Positions 1-8,748 are shown, counted from the stretch's first letter. The stretch: DNA of 64,000 bases from Thalassoglobus polymorphus (GCF_007744255.1 NZ_CP036267.1:434001-498000); one strand, 5' to 3'. Numbers and translations are program-made. Notes: a model not told the origin generated them from the sequence alone.

Positions 1-2
1 TA

Positions 3-1130
3 GCCTGGGATCGCTGCCAGGAAGTCAAGAAACTTCATATGGATGAAGCGGCTCTGTTCGGCAGCAGTGATGAAGACGTTGGTCAATCGAAGGTCTTGAT
101 GAGAATCATTTCCACGAATGCCGAGCCGACCGTCTGCTGTCCTCCAGAACAACTGATGGATGGTAATCGCGAAGTGGGTGAAGGTGCCCGGTATCTCGGA
201 TATGGCGTTATGGAAGCCTTTGCCAGCCACAAGAAGGGGACCAAAGCAGCCCAGCTCACTCGTTCCTGCCTGCTTGCTCCGTTCAGCTTCACGGTCGAGT
301 TGTTATTCAAACCAGGTGTGTCGGAAGAACAGCGGAATCAAGTTGTGCGAGCACTCAAGGTTTTGGGATTGCTGGGGGGAGTGGGCAGCAAGTCTCGTAA
401 AGGCTATGGCAGTTTGACGCTGACGTCACTTCGCATCAAGCAGAAACGTGACGAAGAGGAAGCGGAGGATTGGATGCCTCCTGAGAACCCGCAAGAGCTT
501 GTTGAGCGACTCAGCGAACTGCTTGGTTCGAGGCAGATTCGAGCAGGCAATGCCGACGCTTCTGTGTTCGACAATCTTCCCGAGTGGACGGCGTTTTCAC
601 CGGCTTCGCGGATTCTCGCATTGCCTCCTGATGGCCGGGATCGAACGCCGTTGGCGTTACTGGATCGCGTGGGACGAGAAATGGTCCGTTACCGGAGTTG
701 GGGAAGGAATGGAAAGGTGCTTGGCAATCAGCCAAGAGAGGAAAACTTCAAAAAGGACCACGATCTCATGAAGGCGCACTCGTCATCGAGAACGACACAT
801 CCAGAGAGAATCGTATTTGGGCTTCCCCAGAACTATGGCAATCAGTCTTATCAGCGGATTGGTCCACAAGGGGCAGGACTAGATCGGCGAGCCAGTCCAC
901 TGATTGTTCATATCCATCAGAGTGAAGATAGATCGCTTCCGATCGCTGTTTGCACGCTGTTTCCCTCACGTTTCCTGCCGGGTGAGTCACCGTGTATTGA
1001 CGTGGGTGGCAAGAGTGTGGAGTTAGAGTCGCATCTTTGGGAACCAATCGAGAAGTTCTTCGATCGGTTACTCAGTCAAGGACAGCGCAAGGAGCCTTTC
1101 GGAACGGCCTTGGAGGTGAAGCATGGCTGA
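3..1130 (+). CDS. cmr1: Type III-B CRISPR RAMP protein Cmr1, 5'-truncated by the window edge
   Basis: C-terminal 375 residues of a Cmr1-type RAMP subunit, which caps the 3' (target-side) end of the Cmr effector filament and helps bind target RNA. The frame is open back to base 3, so the true start lies left of the window; the internal ATG at 39 sits inside the conserved region (AALFGSSDED, the 'LFG' segment typical of Cmr1) and is not the start. A glycine-rich RAMP loop (GGVGSKSRKGYGS) follows at about residues 123-135 of the visible part. The stop overlaps the cmr2 start by 8 bp (1123-1130), as in a co-translated operon. The assignment rests on these motifs plus the unambiguous cmr2-cmr6 neighbours; confidence would be lower for the protein alone. 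Confidence 0.85.
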   Translation, partial: AWDRCQEVKKLHMDEAALFGSSDEDVGQSKVLMRIISTNAEPTVCCPPEQLMDGNREVGEGARYLGYGVMEAFASHKKGTKAAQLTRSCLLAPFSFTVELLFKPGVSEEQRNQVVRALKVLGLLGGVGSKSRKGYGSLTLTSLRIKQKRDEEEAEDWMPPENPQELVERLSELLGSRQIRAGNADASVFDNLPEWTAFSPASRILALPPDGRDRTPLALLDRVGREMVRYRSWGRNGKVLGNQPREENFKKDHDLMKAHSSSRTTHPERIVFGLPQNYGNQSYQRIGPQGAGLDRRASPLIVHIHQSEDRSLPIAVCTLFPSRFLPGESPCIDVGGKSVELESHLWEPIEKFFDRLLSQGQRKEPFGTALEVKHG

Positions 1131-3066
1131 ACAAACTCGACTTCAGTTGACGATTGGTCCGGTTCAGACATTTGTGGCGCAGTCTCGCCGGACGCGGGAC
1201 TTGTGGGCCAGTTCCTATTTGCTTTCTCATCTGGCTGGCGTGGCCATGCGAGCGATTGAAGACGCCGATGGGCGGATCGTGCTTCCCTATCGCGGTCAGC
1301 ATGACAATGAAGCGAAGGAGGAATCACAGTCAAGAACACGACACGGACGCTGGCCCAACCGTTTTGTTGCAGATGTTGAAGATGGCAAGGCAGCCGCTGC
1401 TGCTGCTGCTGCTAAACAGGCGATTGACGAAACCTGGAAGGCAATCGCCGATTCGGTCTGGAAGAAGTGCTTCGGCGAACAGGCTTCAGCACAAACAAAA
1501 GCGACTTGGGAGCGGCAGATCGGAAACTTCTGGGAAATCAGTTGGGTAATTTCGCCGGCGGATTCGTCGAACCTGTTTGATCCGCTCGCCCAACGCAAGA
1601 ACTGGCGGACAACTCCGGTCACTGCCGAGCCGGGCGACCACTGCACGATGATGGGCGATTTTCAGGAACTCTCTGGATTCATCCGGTCAAAGGAAAGGAA
1701 AAATCAAGACAAGTTCTGGGAGCAGTTGCGGGAGAAACTGGGCGGCCGGCACTTGGGAAAAGACGAACGCCTGTGTGCGATTGCACTCATCAAGAGAATG
1801 TTCCCGCTCGTCGCCGAAACTGTGATTGGTGCGGACTTGCAAGCGGCTAACTGGCCATCGACGCCGTATATCGCTGCCATCCCCTGGCTGGGGAAGGTTG
1901 GAGCGTCGAATCCTGACGCCGCAAAGGACTATGCGACGAGGATCAGGGATCAGGTCGAAAGACCGCTTGGAGAAAAGAACGCGGAGATTCGTTCTCTCAG
2001 CTCGATTCCGAATGTGGGCGACTTCTTTCAACTGGACGGCAACTTCTTTCACGAAACGGCGCTGGCCAACGCCAAGGACATGCCCCTGGGGTTATCCGAA
2101 GCGGATGAGGCGAGAGTTCGTGGCGAGTTGTTGACGAAACTCAATGAGTTGTACCGAACGGTTCAGTCTCGTCCGAGTTCCTTCTACGCATTATTGCTGA
2201 TGGACGGCGATTCGATGGGTGGGCTGCTGTCCGAGGCCAGAGAGAAGTCCTCAGAAAGTGAGCAGGCCGTGACGCGGGCGCTTGGTCAGTTTGCCGATCA
2301 GGTTCCGAAAACTGTGTGTGAGCATGACGGAGTGACCATCTACTGCGGTGGTGATGACGTGCTGGCAATGCTTCCGGTACCCAACGCACTTCGCTGTGCG
2401 ACCGCCCTTTCGGATTTGTACCAGCAATCGTTTAATAATGTTTGTGATTCAGGTGTCGCCAAAGAAGCTACGATTTCAGCTGCAGTTGTCTATTGTCCAT
2501 TTCGTGCCCCACTCCGCGAAGTCTTGAGTTCGGCTCATCACTTGCTGGATGACGTTGCCAAGGATCAAACGGGCCGAGACAGTCTCGCGATCGCTGTGAT
2601 GAAATCATCCGGTCTCGCCGCGCAATGGTCGGCTCCGTGGAAAGAGATTCGCAAGGACAATCAGACGATTCTGGATTTGCTTGCCGAACATCTGCGCGGA
2701 ACGGGAGACCGCCCCAGCGAGTTGTCGTCAGGGTTTCTGTATCAGATTCGAGAGCGATTTGCGCGGTTGACAGACCAGCCGTTGAGTAAGCCGGGTAGTT
2801 TCGGCCATCTTCCGGAAGGGATCGACCTGGAAGTTCTCCTGAGAGCGGAATATCTGCGTGTCAGCAATCTCCACGGCCAGATCAATGAGCAAACGGATTC
2901 CCCCTCAGAAGCGGGAAATGATCTGCTGGGATTATTGACAACGGTCTGTCGACGTATTTACCGCGACAAAGACAAGCAAACTCATATCAACGAGTTGTCG
3001 CTAGGAATGGACGGTCCACTGGTGGTTCGCTTCCTCGCCAGTGAAGGAGAGGAGACGACACGATGA
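1123..3066 (+). CDS. cmr2: Cas10/Cmr2, large subunit of the Cmr complex, HD domain absent
   Basis: Cas10-family subunit of a type III-B complex; on target RNA binding the Palm domain makes cyclic oligoadenylate second messengers. The protein begins directly with the Cmr2 segment IGPVQTFVAQSRRTRDLWAS, so the roughly 150-200 residue N-terminal HD nuclease found in canonical Cmr2 (about 850-1000 aa) is missing; this one has 647 aa. First Palm motif MDGDSMGG starts at residue 360; the GGDD cyclase motif is at residues 409-412 (YCGGDDVLAML). A run of eight alanines lies near residues 87-94, encoded by a GCT tract. Starts with ATG overlapping cmr1 and ends with an ATGA overlap into cmr3. It should signal through cOA but lack Cas10 ssDNase activity (inference). 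Confidence 0.95.
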   Translation: MAEQTRLQLTIGPVQTFVAQSRRTRDLWASSYLLSHLAGVAMRAIEDADGRIVLPYRGQHDNEAKEESQSRTRHGRWPNRFVADVEDGKAAAAAAAAKQAIDETWKAIADSVWKKCFGEQASAQTKATWERQIGNFWEISWVISPADSSNLFDPLAQRKNWRTTPVTAEPGDHCTMMGDFQELSGFIRSKERKNQDKFWEQLREKLGGRHLGKDERLCAIALIKRMFPLVAETVIGADLQAANWPSTPYIAAIPWLGKVGASNPDAAKDYATRIRDQVERPLGEKNAEIRSLSSIPNVGDFFQLDGNFFHETALANAKDMPLGLSEADEARVRGELLTKLNELYRTVQSRPSSFYALLLMDGDSMGGLLSEAREKSSESEQAVTRALGQFADQVPKTVCEHDGVTIYCGGDDVLAMLPVPNALRCATALSDLYQQSFNNVCDSGVAKEATISAAVVYCPFRAPLREVLSSAHHLLDDVAKDQTGRDSLAIAVMKSSGLAAQWSAPWKEIRKDNQTILDLLAEHLRGTGDRPSELSSGFLYQIRERFARLTDQPLSKPGSFGHLPEGIDLEVLLRAEYLRVSNLHGQINEQTDSPSEAGNDLLGLLTTVCRRIYRDKDKQTHINELSLGMDGPLVVRFLASEGEETTR

Positions 3067-4217
3067 ACACACGAATGATTTCATTCAGTCCGGTGGATGC
3101 CTGGTTCTTTCGGGATGGTCGCCCCTATCACCTGGGCGAATCAGGGCAGACCGATGTACAGAGCCTGTTTCCGCCTCACGCACCCACAGTGATTGGAACC
3201 GTACGTGCCGCTTTAGCTCGGGGACAAGGTTGGGATGGACGAGGCGCCTGGAATAATGATCTCCATTCCACTCTGGGGAACGGTGCCCACGATATCGGGG
3301 CACTCCGTTTCACTGGACCATTTCTAACGCGCAAACAACAAACACTTCTTCCGGTTCCGTTGCATCTTCTCGGAGGTCTAAGAGAGCTATCTGATGCTGT
3401 GCGATGGACACCAACCACCTTCCTCGCACCGTCAGAAACGGCTCTGGAATGTGATTTGGGGAATGTGCGTTTTCCCGTTCCGCTGAATCATCCGAAGGAA
3501 GGACAACTCAAAGAACCGGCTGAGATGTGGGTGACCGTCGATGGTTACAGCCGGATTTTGCGTGGCGAATCTCCTGAGCAGGATTCTCTGTTTCATTCTG
3601 ACCAACTCTGGAAGACCGAATCACGAGTGGGACTGGCGCGTGATCACGCATCCCGTTCCGCCGAGGAGGGAAAACTGTACAGCCCTTCCTTTGTCCGGCT
3701 GCACAAAGAGGTTCAGCTCGCCGTCTGGGTGGATGGAATCCCTGATGACTGGACGATCCCCGATCTGAACACTTTTGGTGGGGAGTCCCGGCTTGCCCAC
3801 TGCGAAACTGAACAGTCCGAACGGCCATTGCCAGAAGTGCCCGCCGACAAAATCCGAGAGTCCGGACGGTTTACGGTCAGTCTCTTGACGCCGATGTTGT
3901 TGCCTTCCACCGCAACAGGGCAGCAAACACATCCACAGCCGGGAGAAACGCTCCACAGTCTATCAGGGGCGAAAATCGTATCGGCTTGTGTCGGGAAGCC
4001 GATTCGGATTGGTGGTTGGAACTCTGTCCACCGAGAACCGGAACCGCTGCTGGCCTATCTGCCAGCCGGATCAACCTGGTTCTGTGAACTGACTCGCCCC
4101 GATGCACTGGATTCACTTTTGAAAATGCACGGACAAACCATCGGCGATAAGCCTGACCACGGTTTCGGGCAAATCGTGATCGGAGCTTGGCCGACAAGCA
4201 AGGGAGACACCTTATGA
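3063..4217 (+). CDS. cmr3: Type III-B CRISPR protein Cmr3
   Basis: Cmr3 is the RAMP subunit that sits with Cmr2 at the foot of the complex and recognises the crRNA 5' handle. The N-terminus shows the Cmr3 hallmark SPVDAWFFRDGRPYHLGE, then TVIGTVRAAL around residues 43-52; near the C-terminus the glycine-rich segment DKPDHGFGQIVIG resembles a RAMP G-rich loop. 384 aa, within the family's normal size. The ATG overlaps the cmr2 stop by 4 bp (ATGA at 3063-3066), and the stop overlaps the cmr4 start by 4 bp (4214-4217), so translation is probably coupled. No missing segments or frameshifts are evident. Confidence 0.93.
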   Translation: MNTRMISFSPVDAWFFRDGRPYHLGESGQTDVQSLFPPHAPTVIGTVRAALARGQGWDGRGAWNNDLHSTLGNGAHDIGALRFTGPFLTRKQQTLLPVPLHLLGGLRELSDAVRWTPTTFLAPSETALECDLGNVRFPVPLNHPKEGQLKEPAEMWVTVDGYSRILRGESPEQDSLFHSDQLWKTESRVGLARDHASRSAEEGKLYSPSFVRLHKEVQLAVWVDGIPDDWTIPDLNTFGGESRLAHCETEQSERPLPEVPADKIRESGRFTVSLLTPMLLPSTATGQQTHPQPGETLHSLSGAKIVSACVGKPIRIGGWNSVHREPEPLLAYLPAGSTWFCELTRPDALDSLLKMHGQTIGDKPDHGFGQIVIGAWPTSKGDTL

Positions 4218-5047
4218 AGACGATGTTGTATGGCTTGTTAGCCGAGTCCCCCATCCATCCCGGAGCAGGACAATCCACGGGATTCGTCGATCTGCCAGTT
4301 GCCCGAGAAGCCGCCACCGATTACCCGGTCATCGTCGGATCGGGAATGAAAGGTGCGTTGTTGGGTATGGCACGGGATCACGACTGGGACGAATCCCAAC
4401 GTAACGATGTGTTTGGAAAACATGACAACGCAGGTGGATTGCTAGTTTCGGATGCGCGGCTCTTGCTGTTGCCAGTGCGGAGTTTGACATCCAGCTACAT
4501 GTGGCTGACGTGCCCCCATCTCATCGATCGGTACGATCGAGACCGAAAACGGACTCTGGACAGCGACGATCAACTTCAGTCGATTGTCCTTGAAGATGTT
4601 GCTGAGCAGCCTCCGCAGTATCTTGGTCCCGATGTAGGGGAACTCTTTCTGGAAGAGCGACAGTTTGCTCGCGCTGGTGATTTACCGGACGGGCTGATAG
4701 AGACCCTCATTCCCCTGTTCGCCCACGACAAAGCGTCTGCTCGACTCAGTAAACAACTGGTCGTCGTCTCCGATGACAGCTTTACTTGGTTTGCGCGGTA
4801 CGGCTTGCCTGTGAACGCCCGCAACATCCTCAATGAAAAGAACAAAACGAGCAAGAATCTATGGTACGAGGAAACGCTACCTCCGGATTCGCTGTTCTAT
4901 TGTTTGCTTGCAGAAAGAAGTGCTGGCGCCTTGGGCAAGGTCAATGAACTGTTTGGAAAACGCCCGTACATTCAGGTCGGCGGAAACGAGACCATCGGCC
5001 ACGGATGGTTTGCGCTCAGTGCGCCGCAGGAAGGAGGTACACAGTGA
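4214..5047 (+). CDS. cmr4: Type III-B CRISPR backbone RNase Cmr4
   Basis: Cmr4 forms the repeating backbone and cuts target RNA at 6-nt intervals. The start at 4214 is preferred over the in-frame ATG at 4187: it gives an ATGA overlap with cmr3, has a purine-rich AGGGAG upstream, and puts the conserved Asp at position 26 (GFVDLPVARE), the position reported for the catalytic Asp of characterised Cmr4. The RAMP segment YPVIVGSGMKGALL follows at about residues 35-48, and NETIGHGWFAL near the C-terminus is the G-rich loop. 277 aa, normal length. Ends in a GTGA overlap with cmr5. Target-RNA cleavage is therefore expected to be intact. Confidence 0.95.
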   Translation: MKTMLYGLLAESPIHPGAGQSTGFVDLPVAREAATDYPVIVGSGMKGALLGMARDHDWDESQRNDVFGKHDNAGGLLVSDARLLLLPVRSLTSSYMWLTCPHLIDRYDRDRKRTLDSDDQLQSIVLEDVAEQPPQYLGPDVGELFLEERQFARAGDLPDGLIETLIPLFAHDKASARLSKQLVVVSDDSFTWFARYGLPVNARNILNEKNKTSKNLWYEETLPPDSLFYCLLAERSAGALGKVNELFGKRPYIQVGGNETIGHGWFALSAPQEGGTQ

Positions 5048-5448
5048 CCAACAAAAGCCCATTCCTCACTCGCGATCAACGCCGAGCGCAGCACGCCCTG
5101 AGCAAGGTTCGTGAAGTGCCTGACAAACTACAATCGGATTATCAAACCCTCGTCAAAGGCTTTTCAGCAACGATCGTCACGAACGGTCTTGGTCAAGCAT
5201 GCGCGATGCTGCTGGCCAAAGCCGAAAACAAAGATGCAAGCAATAGTGCTCATCGTCGCCTGTATGAACATCTGAGCGATTGGCTACTCACGGAAGCTAA
5301 GGTGTATCCAGACGATACGAAAGAGCTGATTGAAGCAGTGATCGGCCACGGACAGTCCCAATATATCCGTGCGCAAGCCGAATCGCTGGCCTACCTGGAC
5401 TGGCTTAAAAAGTTCGCACAAGCATATCTCTCGAAAAAGGAGGATTGA
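5044..5448 (+). CDS. cmr5: Type III-B CRISPR small subunit Cmr5
   Basis: Small alpha-helical subunit that stacks along the Cmr4 backbone and contacts the crRNA-target duplex. A GTG start at 5044 is chosen: it overlaps the cmr4 stop (GTGA), follows a strong AGGAAGGAGG ribosome site at 5027-5036, and gives a 134-aa protein beginning VTNKSPFLTRDQRRAQHAL. That matches the usual Cmr5 N-terminus, with a D/QxRA helix, and the family length of about 120-170 aa. A longer frame opens at 5005 but is just cmr4 read in another frame. Helix-rich composition with LGQACAMLLAKA near residue 39-51 fits the family. Followed after one base by the cmr6 start. Confidence 0.9.
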   Translation: MTNKSPFLTRDQRRAQHALSKVREVPDKLQSDYQTLVKGFSATIVTNGLGQACAMLLAKAENKDASNSAHRRLYEHLSDWLLTEAKVYPDDTKELIEAVIGHGQSQYIRAQAESLAYLDWLKKFAQAYLSKKED

Positions 5449-5449
5449 C

Positions 5450-6553
5450 ATGGTTCGTCCTCTCTACTGTGATTCATCACCAAGATTCGAGTTTGGAAGT
5501 TCGCACGCTGGACTTTGGTACGACAAATTCTGCGACCAATGGCAAACAGGCTGGACACTTCCAGCTAAGCAAAAGGTTGAGTGGATCAAGCAAGTTGCCT
5601 GCGACCGACCGATCGGCGATCAATCGTTGATTTTACAGCACGTCGATCGCCAGAAAGATTTGGTGACGAAAAACCTGAACGGGGTTTGTATACAGCTTCA
5701 TTCCGAGAGTCGATTTGTGACGGGCCTGGGACAAGAGCATCCGGTGGAAAACGGGTTTGCCTGGCATCCAACACTCGGCGTTCCGTATTTGTCGGGATCA
5801 AGCGTCAAGGGATTATTGCGAGCTTGGGCGCGTCACTGGTGGGCAATTGATGTTGAAGGTGAGGATCGCAAAAAGCGGTTGGCACAGATTGACGCAGTCC
5901 TGGGAAACCAGGATTCGGTCGGGGCTGTCATCATCTACGACGCCCTGCCAACGCAGCCGGTGCAGTTAGAAGCCGATGTGATGACGCCTCACTATAGCAG
6001 TTACTATCAGGGTGATGGGGCTCCCGGCGACTGGATCAGTCCGGTGCCGATTCCGTTTCTCGTCGTCGCTGCCGGGACACCGTTCCAGTTTTCTTTCGCT
6101 CCTAGAACTCCAGCGGCAAAAGAGTACCTGCCAATCGTCGAGGACTGGCTCAAAGAAGCCCTCCAATGGCTCGGCGCCGGAGCAAAGACTTCAGCCGGCT
6201 ATGGTCGTTTCGGAGAAGCGAATGCTCAAACAACAGCATCACAACAACGACTCCAAAAGTCTTTTGACTTGCCAAAACCCTTTGACGGCACCGTAGAGGC
6301 GACGTTGCTCACAGAGAAAACGAAAAAAGGTGGCTGGAAGGCAAGCCATGTATCCACGGGCATTTCTGGTCCCGTTCAGAATACCAACGATGTACCATCC
6401 GAGAAGCAGGCTGGCGATACTATTCCACTGATTGTTGCTTCAGCGAAGCCGAACGAGATTGCATTTCGCTATCCGACCGACGCGGAGCAGCAACGAGCCG
6501 CTCGCTCTAAGGAGAAAACAAAATCGAAGAACAATACAAATCGGAGACGGTAG
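5450..6553 (+). CDS. cmr6: Type III-B CRISPR RAMP protein Cmr6 with C-terminal extension
   Basis: Head-end RAMP subunit of the Cmr complex. ATG at 5450 is chosen over an in-frame ATG at 5369 inside cmr5: it follows AAAGGAGG (5437-5443) with standard spacing. Hallmarks: GLGQEHPVENGFAWHPTLG, then GVPYLSGSSVKGLLRAWARHW at about residues 113-133, and the glycine-rich loop GAGAKTSAGYGRFGE around 245-259. That would normally be close to the end of Cmr6. Here about 108 further residues follow, with a predicted beta-rich stretch (FDGTVEATLLTEKTKKGGW ... GDTIPLIVASAKPNEIAF) and a very basic tail ending NNTNRRR, giving 367 aa. The extension could be an extra nucleic-acid-binding module (inference). Last gene of the operon. 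Confidence 0.93.
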   Translation: MVRPLYCDSSPRFEFGSSHAGLWYDKFCDQWQTGWTLPAKQKVEWIKQVACDRPIGDQSLILQHVDRQKDLVTKNLNGVCIQLHSESRFVTGLGQEHPVENGFAWHPTLGVPYLSGSSVKGLLRAWARHWWAIDVEGEDRKKRLAQIDAVLGNQDSVGAVIIYDALPTQPVQLEADVMTPHYSSYYQGDGAPGDWISPVPIPFLVVAAGTPFQFSFAPRTPAAKEYLPIVEDWLKEALQWLGAGAKTSAGYGRFGEANAQTTASQQRLQKSFDLPKPFDGTVEATLLTEKTKKGGWKASHVSTGISGPVQNTNDVPSEKQAGDTIPLIVASAKPNEIAFRYPTDAEQQRAARSKEKTKSKNNTNRRR

Positions 6554-6567
6554 GCAACTGGCAGAGA

Positions 6568-6820
6568 TTCAACCGCCGCACAGCCACTTTGCTGTTGTCG
6601 TAGCTGATGCGTGTTGGAACGCCACCAAAGAGGTTAAAACACGAACGTGTCCCTCCTGAAAGAACTCGGTGCACTCTCTGGGAAACGCCTGGATGCAGAT
6701 GGCATCGCGGAATGGGGCAGTGGAAGAAAGACCTCCTTGTTCTGCTGTCGGAGTCTCTGCACAGTATCAACAACAATCGTCAGACCACCGTCGTAGCCTT
6801 GCGAGGGATTGACTCCAACG
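6568..6820 (-). pseudogene. Decayed IS21-family transposase (istA) fragment
   Basis: Three consecutive pieces of an IstA-like DDE transposase read on the minus strand but in different frames. First GYDGGLTIVVDTVQRLRQQ followed by KEVFLPLPHS (about 6800-6715), then FRDAICIQAFPRECTEFF followed by QEGHVR (about 6714-6643), then FNLFGGVPTRISYDNSKVAV (about 6640-6575). The last piece is the characteristic FFGGVP-R-I-YDN-K-AV block of the rve catalytic core; the first resembles the N-terminal EVF-PL-H segment. Between pieces one and two, about 40 residues that normally include the first catalytic Asp are missing; between pieces two and three there is a frameshift. No istB or terminal inverted repeats were seen. 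Dead remnant immediately downstream of cmr6. Confidence 0.75.
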
Positions 6821-7055
6821 TCGCAGTCTCCACCAAAGCATGCTATCAGCTCAATTCAGAGGAGGGCGAGTCAGTTTTATTTGAAATCTGATGGAACAGC
6901 AGCTCTGTTTTTCTTGAAATTTACAGCTCGTTTTCATGAGTCAGAGTTTGCGCACCCATTGAAAAATTGCTCTAGCAGAATTTGCCGAATTCTGATTAGA
7001 CTCTTCAATGTCCCCTTCCTGACTCCTCATTTCACTTTCTTCCCTTGTTTCAAAC

Positions 7056-7568
7056 ATGACTCACACAACAATACGTTGGAGGAAATACGTCCACTTTGTC
7101 TGTGTGGCGATTCTATTGGGAAGCTTGGGATGCGTCTCCCCGTTTAACACGCGGACCCCAACTGTTGTGCATCGTCCAGCTGAAATGGAGCGTCGTGAGG
7201 CACAGATTCACGACCCTTATCCTGACAAAGTGTTTGGTCCCGATACCGGATTTCGCCCTCTCGGATTCAACGAACAACGTTCCGAGCCTCAGCGAGCCAA
7301 GGACCGTTTTTACACAGCGATGCTCAGATCGCAGAACGCAAATCCATACGCAGCGCCGCAATCCATGGCTCCCTATCCTCAGCAAACGTACGGGCAACCT
7401 GCTTATCCTCAGCAGGGATATGTGCCGCAGCAAACATATGCGCCTCAACAGCAAGTCATGCAGCCGCAGCAGTACTCGCAATCACAGCCATACATGCAGC
7501 CACAGCCACAGCAGCAGCAACAACAGTATGTGCAGCCACAGCCTTACTCTCCTCAGCCGGCAAGATAA
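7056..7568 (+). CDS. Putative lipoprotein with Pro/Gln-rich tail
   Basis: Predicted exported lipoprotein of 170 aa, function unknown. The N-terminus has a positively charged start and hydrophobic stretch (FVCVAILLGSLGC) with lipobox LGSLGC, so Cys26 would be the lipidated residue. Residues about 27-110 are charged and of ordinary composition; residues from about 111 on are low-complexity Pro/Gln/Tyr repeats of the type YPQQ/YxPQ ending in several Gln runs, encoded by CAG/CAA-rich DNA. Such tails are common in planctomycete envelope proteins but give no functional clue. A glycosyltransferase starts 14 bp downstream on the same strand, so the two may be co-transcribed. Confidence 0.75.
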   Translation: MTHTTIRWRKYVHFVCVAILLGSLGCVSPFNTRTPTVVHRPAEMERREAQIHDPYPDKVFGPDTGFRPLGFNEQRSEPQRAKDRFYTAMLRSQNANPYAAPQSMAPYPQQTYGQPAYPQQGYVPQQTYAPQQQVMQPQQYSQSQPYMQPQPQQQQQQYVQPQPYSPQPAR

Positions 7569-7582
7569 AAGAGGCGAGTTCG

Positions 7583-8686
7583 TTGCCAAGACTTCTGTTG
7601 ATTATTCCAACTCTTGACCGCTCCGGAGCAGAAAAACAGTTCTGCCTGCTGGCTGAAGGACTGTCGAAGCAGGGCATTGAAGTTGAAGTTGTCGCTCTGA
7701 CTCGCGGTGGGCCGATGGAAGCACACCTTGCGGCTGCTGATGTGCCCTATTCGATTCTCGGGAAACGCAACCGTTTTGATCTGACGGCTCTAAGAAAACT
7801 TCGAAAGTTCATTATTGAGAGAGAGCCGGATGTGCTGCTCTCCTGTTTGTTTGCTGGCAATTCTTATTCACGCTTAGCGACGATTGGGATGGGATCGCGA
7901 CGTCCCAAAATTCTGATTTCGGAACGCTGCGTTGACTCCTGGAAGTCCAGCTGGCAGCACTGGCTCGATCGGCGATTGCGCTCTCGAACCGATTTGATGA
8001 TAGCGAACTCCCAAAGCGTTTCTGATTTTTATGCAGCGGGTGGCTTCCCGAAAGATCGCATCCGTGTAATTCCGAATGGTGTGGTTTCTCCTTCTCAACC
8101 TGAACTCACCAAAGCCGAACTCTGCGAGGAAATCGGAATTCCGGCGGAGTCAAAATTGATCGCCTTCGTCGGTCGGCTTGCTCCTCAAAAACGATTGAAA
8201 GACCTGCTTTGGGCGATGCAAATGCTCCGGCATTCGAGGCCTGATGCATACTTCCTGCTGATCGGAGAGGGGCCTCAAAGATCCGAACTGGAATACTTCG
8301 CCCAAGATGCTGATGCCGCTACGCATTCCAGATTTTTGGGCCATCGCGACGATGCTGCTTCGCTGCTGCATCTGATCGATGTTTTCTGGTTGGCCAGCGA
8401 ATTCGAAGGGATGTCCAACAGCCTGATGGAGGCCATGGCTTGTGGGAAACCCGTAGTCGTCAGTGATATCTCGCCAAACAGAGAACTCGTAGAACACGGA
8501 AAAGAAGGCTGGATTGCCAACCTCGGCGACCCAGCTGGGTTCACTCAATACACACTGAAACTTCTCGAAGATCCCGAAGCCGCCCAGAAAATTGGCGCAG
8601 CTGGTCAACAAAAAATGGAATCCGAATTCTCCATCAAACAAATGATCGACCGGTTTCACTCACTCATTGCGGAAGTTTGCTCTTAG
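7583..8686 (+). CDS. GT4-family glycosyltransferase
   Basis: Retaining GT-B glycosyltransferase of the GT4 group, which moves a sugar from a nucleotide donor to a glycan or lipid acceptor at the cytoplasmic face. The N-terminal acceptor domain begins RLLLIIPTLDRSGAEKQ (the G-GGAE-type loop). The C-terminal donor domain begins around residue 185 with FVGRLAPQKRLKDLL and carries the GT4 EX7E motif in the segment EFEGMSNSLMEAMACGKPVV (about 273-292). 367 aa, full length. The start is TTG at 7583, preceded by GAGGCGAG (7571-7578); no better ATG fits the conserved N-terminus. Specific donor and acceptor cannot be told; it is not in a larger polysaccharide cluster. Confidence 0.9.
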   Translation: MPRLLLIIPTLDRSGAEKQFCLLAEGLSKQGIEVEVVALTRGGPMEAHLAAADVPYSILGKRNRFDLTALRKLRKFIIEREPDVLLSCLFAGNSYSRLATIGMGSRRPKILISERCVDSWKSSWQHWLDRRLRSRTDLMIANSQSVSDFYAAGGFPKDRIRVIPNGVVSPSQPELTKAELCEEIGIPAESKLIAFVGRLAPQKRLKDLLWAMQMLRHSRPDAYFLLIGEGPQRSELEYFAQDADAATHSRFLGHRDDAASLLHLIDVFWLASEFEGMSNSLMEAMACGKPVVVSDISPNRELVEHGKEGWIANLGDPAGFTQYTLKLLEDPEAAQKIGAAGQQKMESEFSIKQMIDRFHSLIAEVCS

Positions 8687-8748
8687 GGGACTACCAGCGA
8701 TGAAAAGGTTCTATCGGGAAAACAATTTCTAAGAGACTTTGCTTCTCC

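Noticed and set aside
1-7055. CRISPR array next to the cmr genes
   Set aside because: No set of regularly spaced direct repeats was found on either strand in this stretch; the only structure after cmr6 is the istA remnant.
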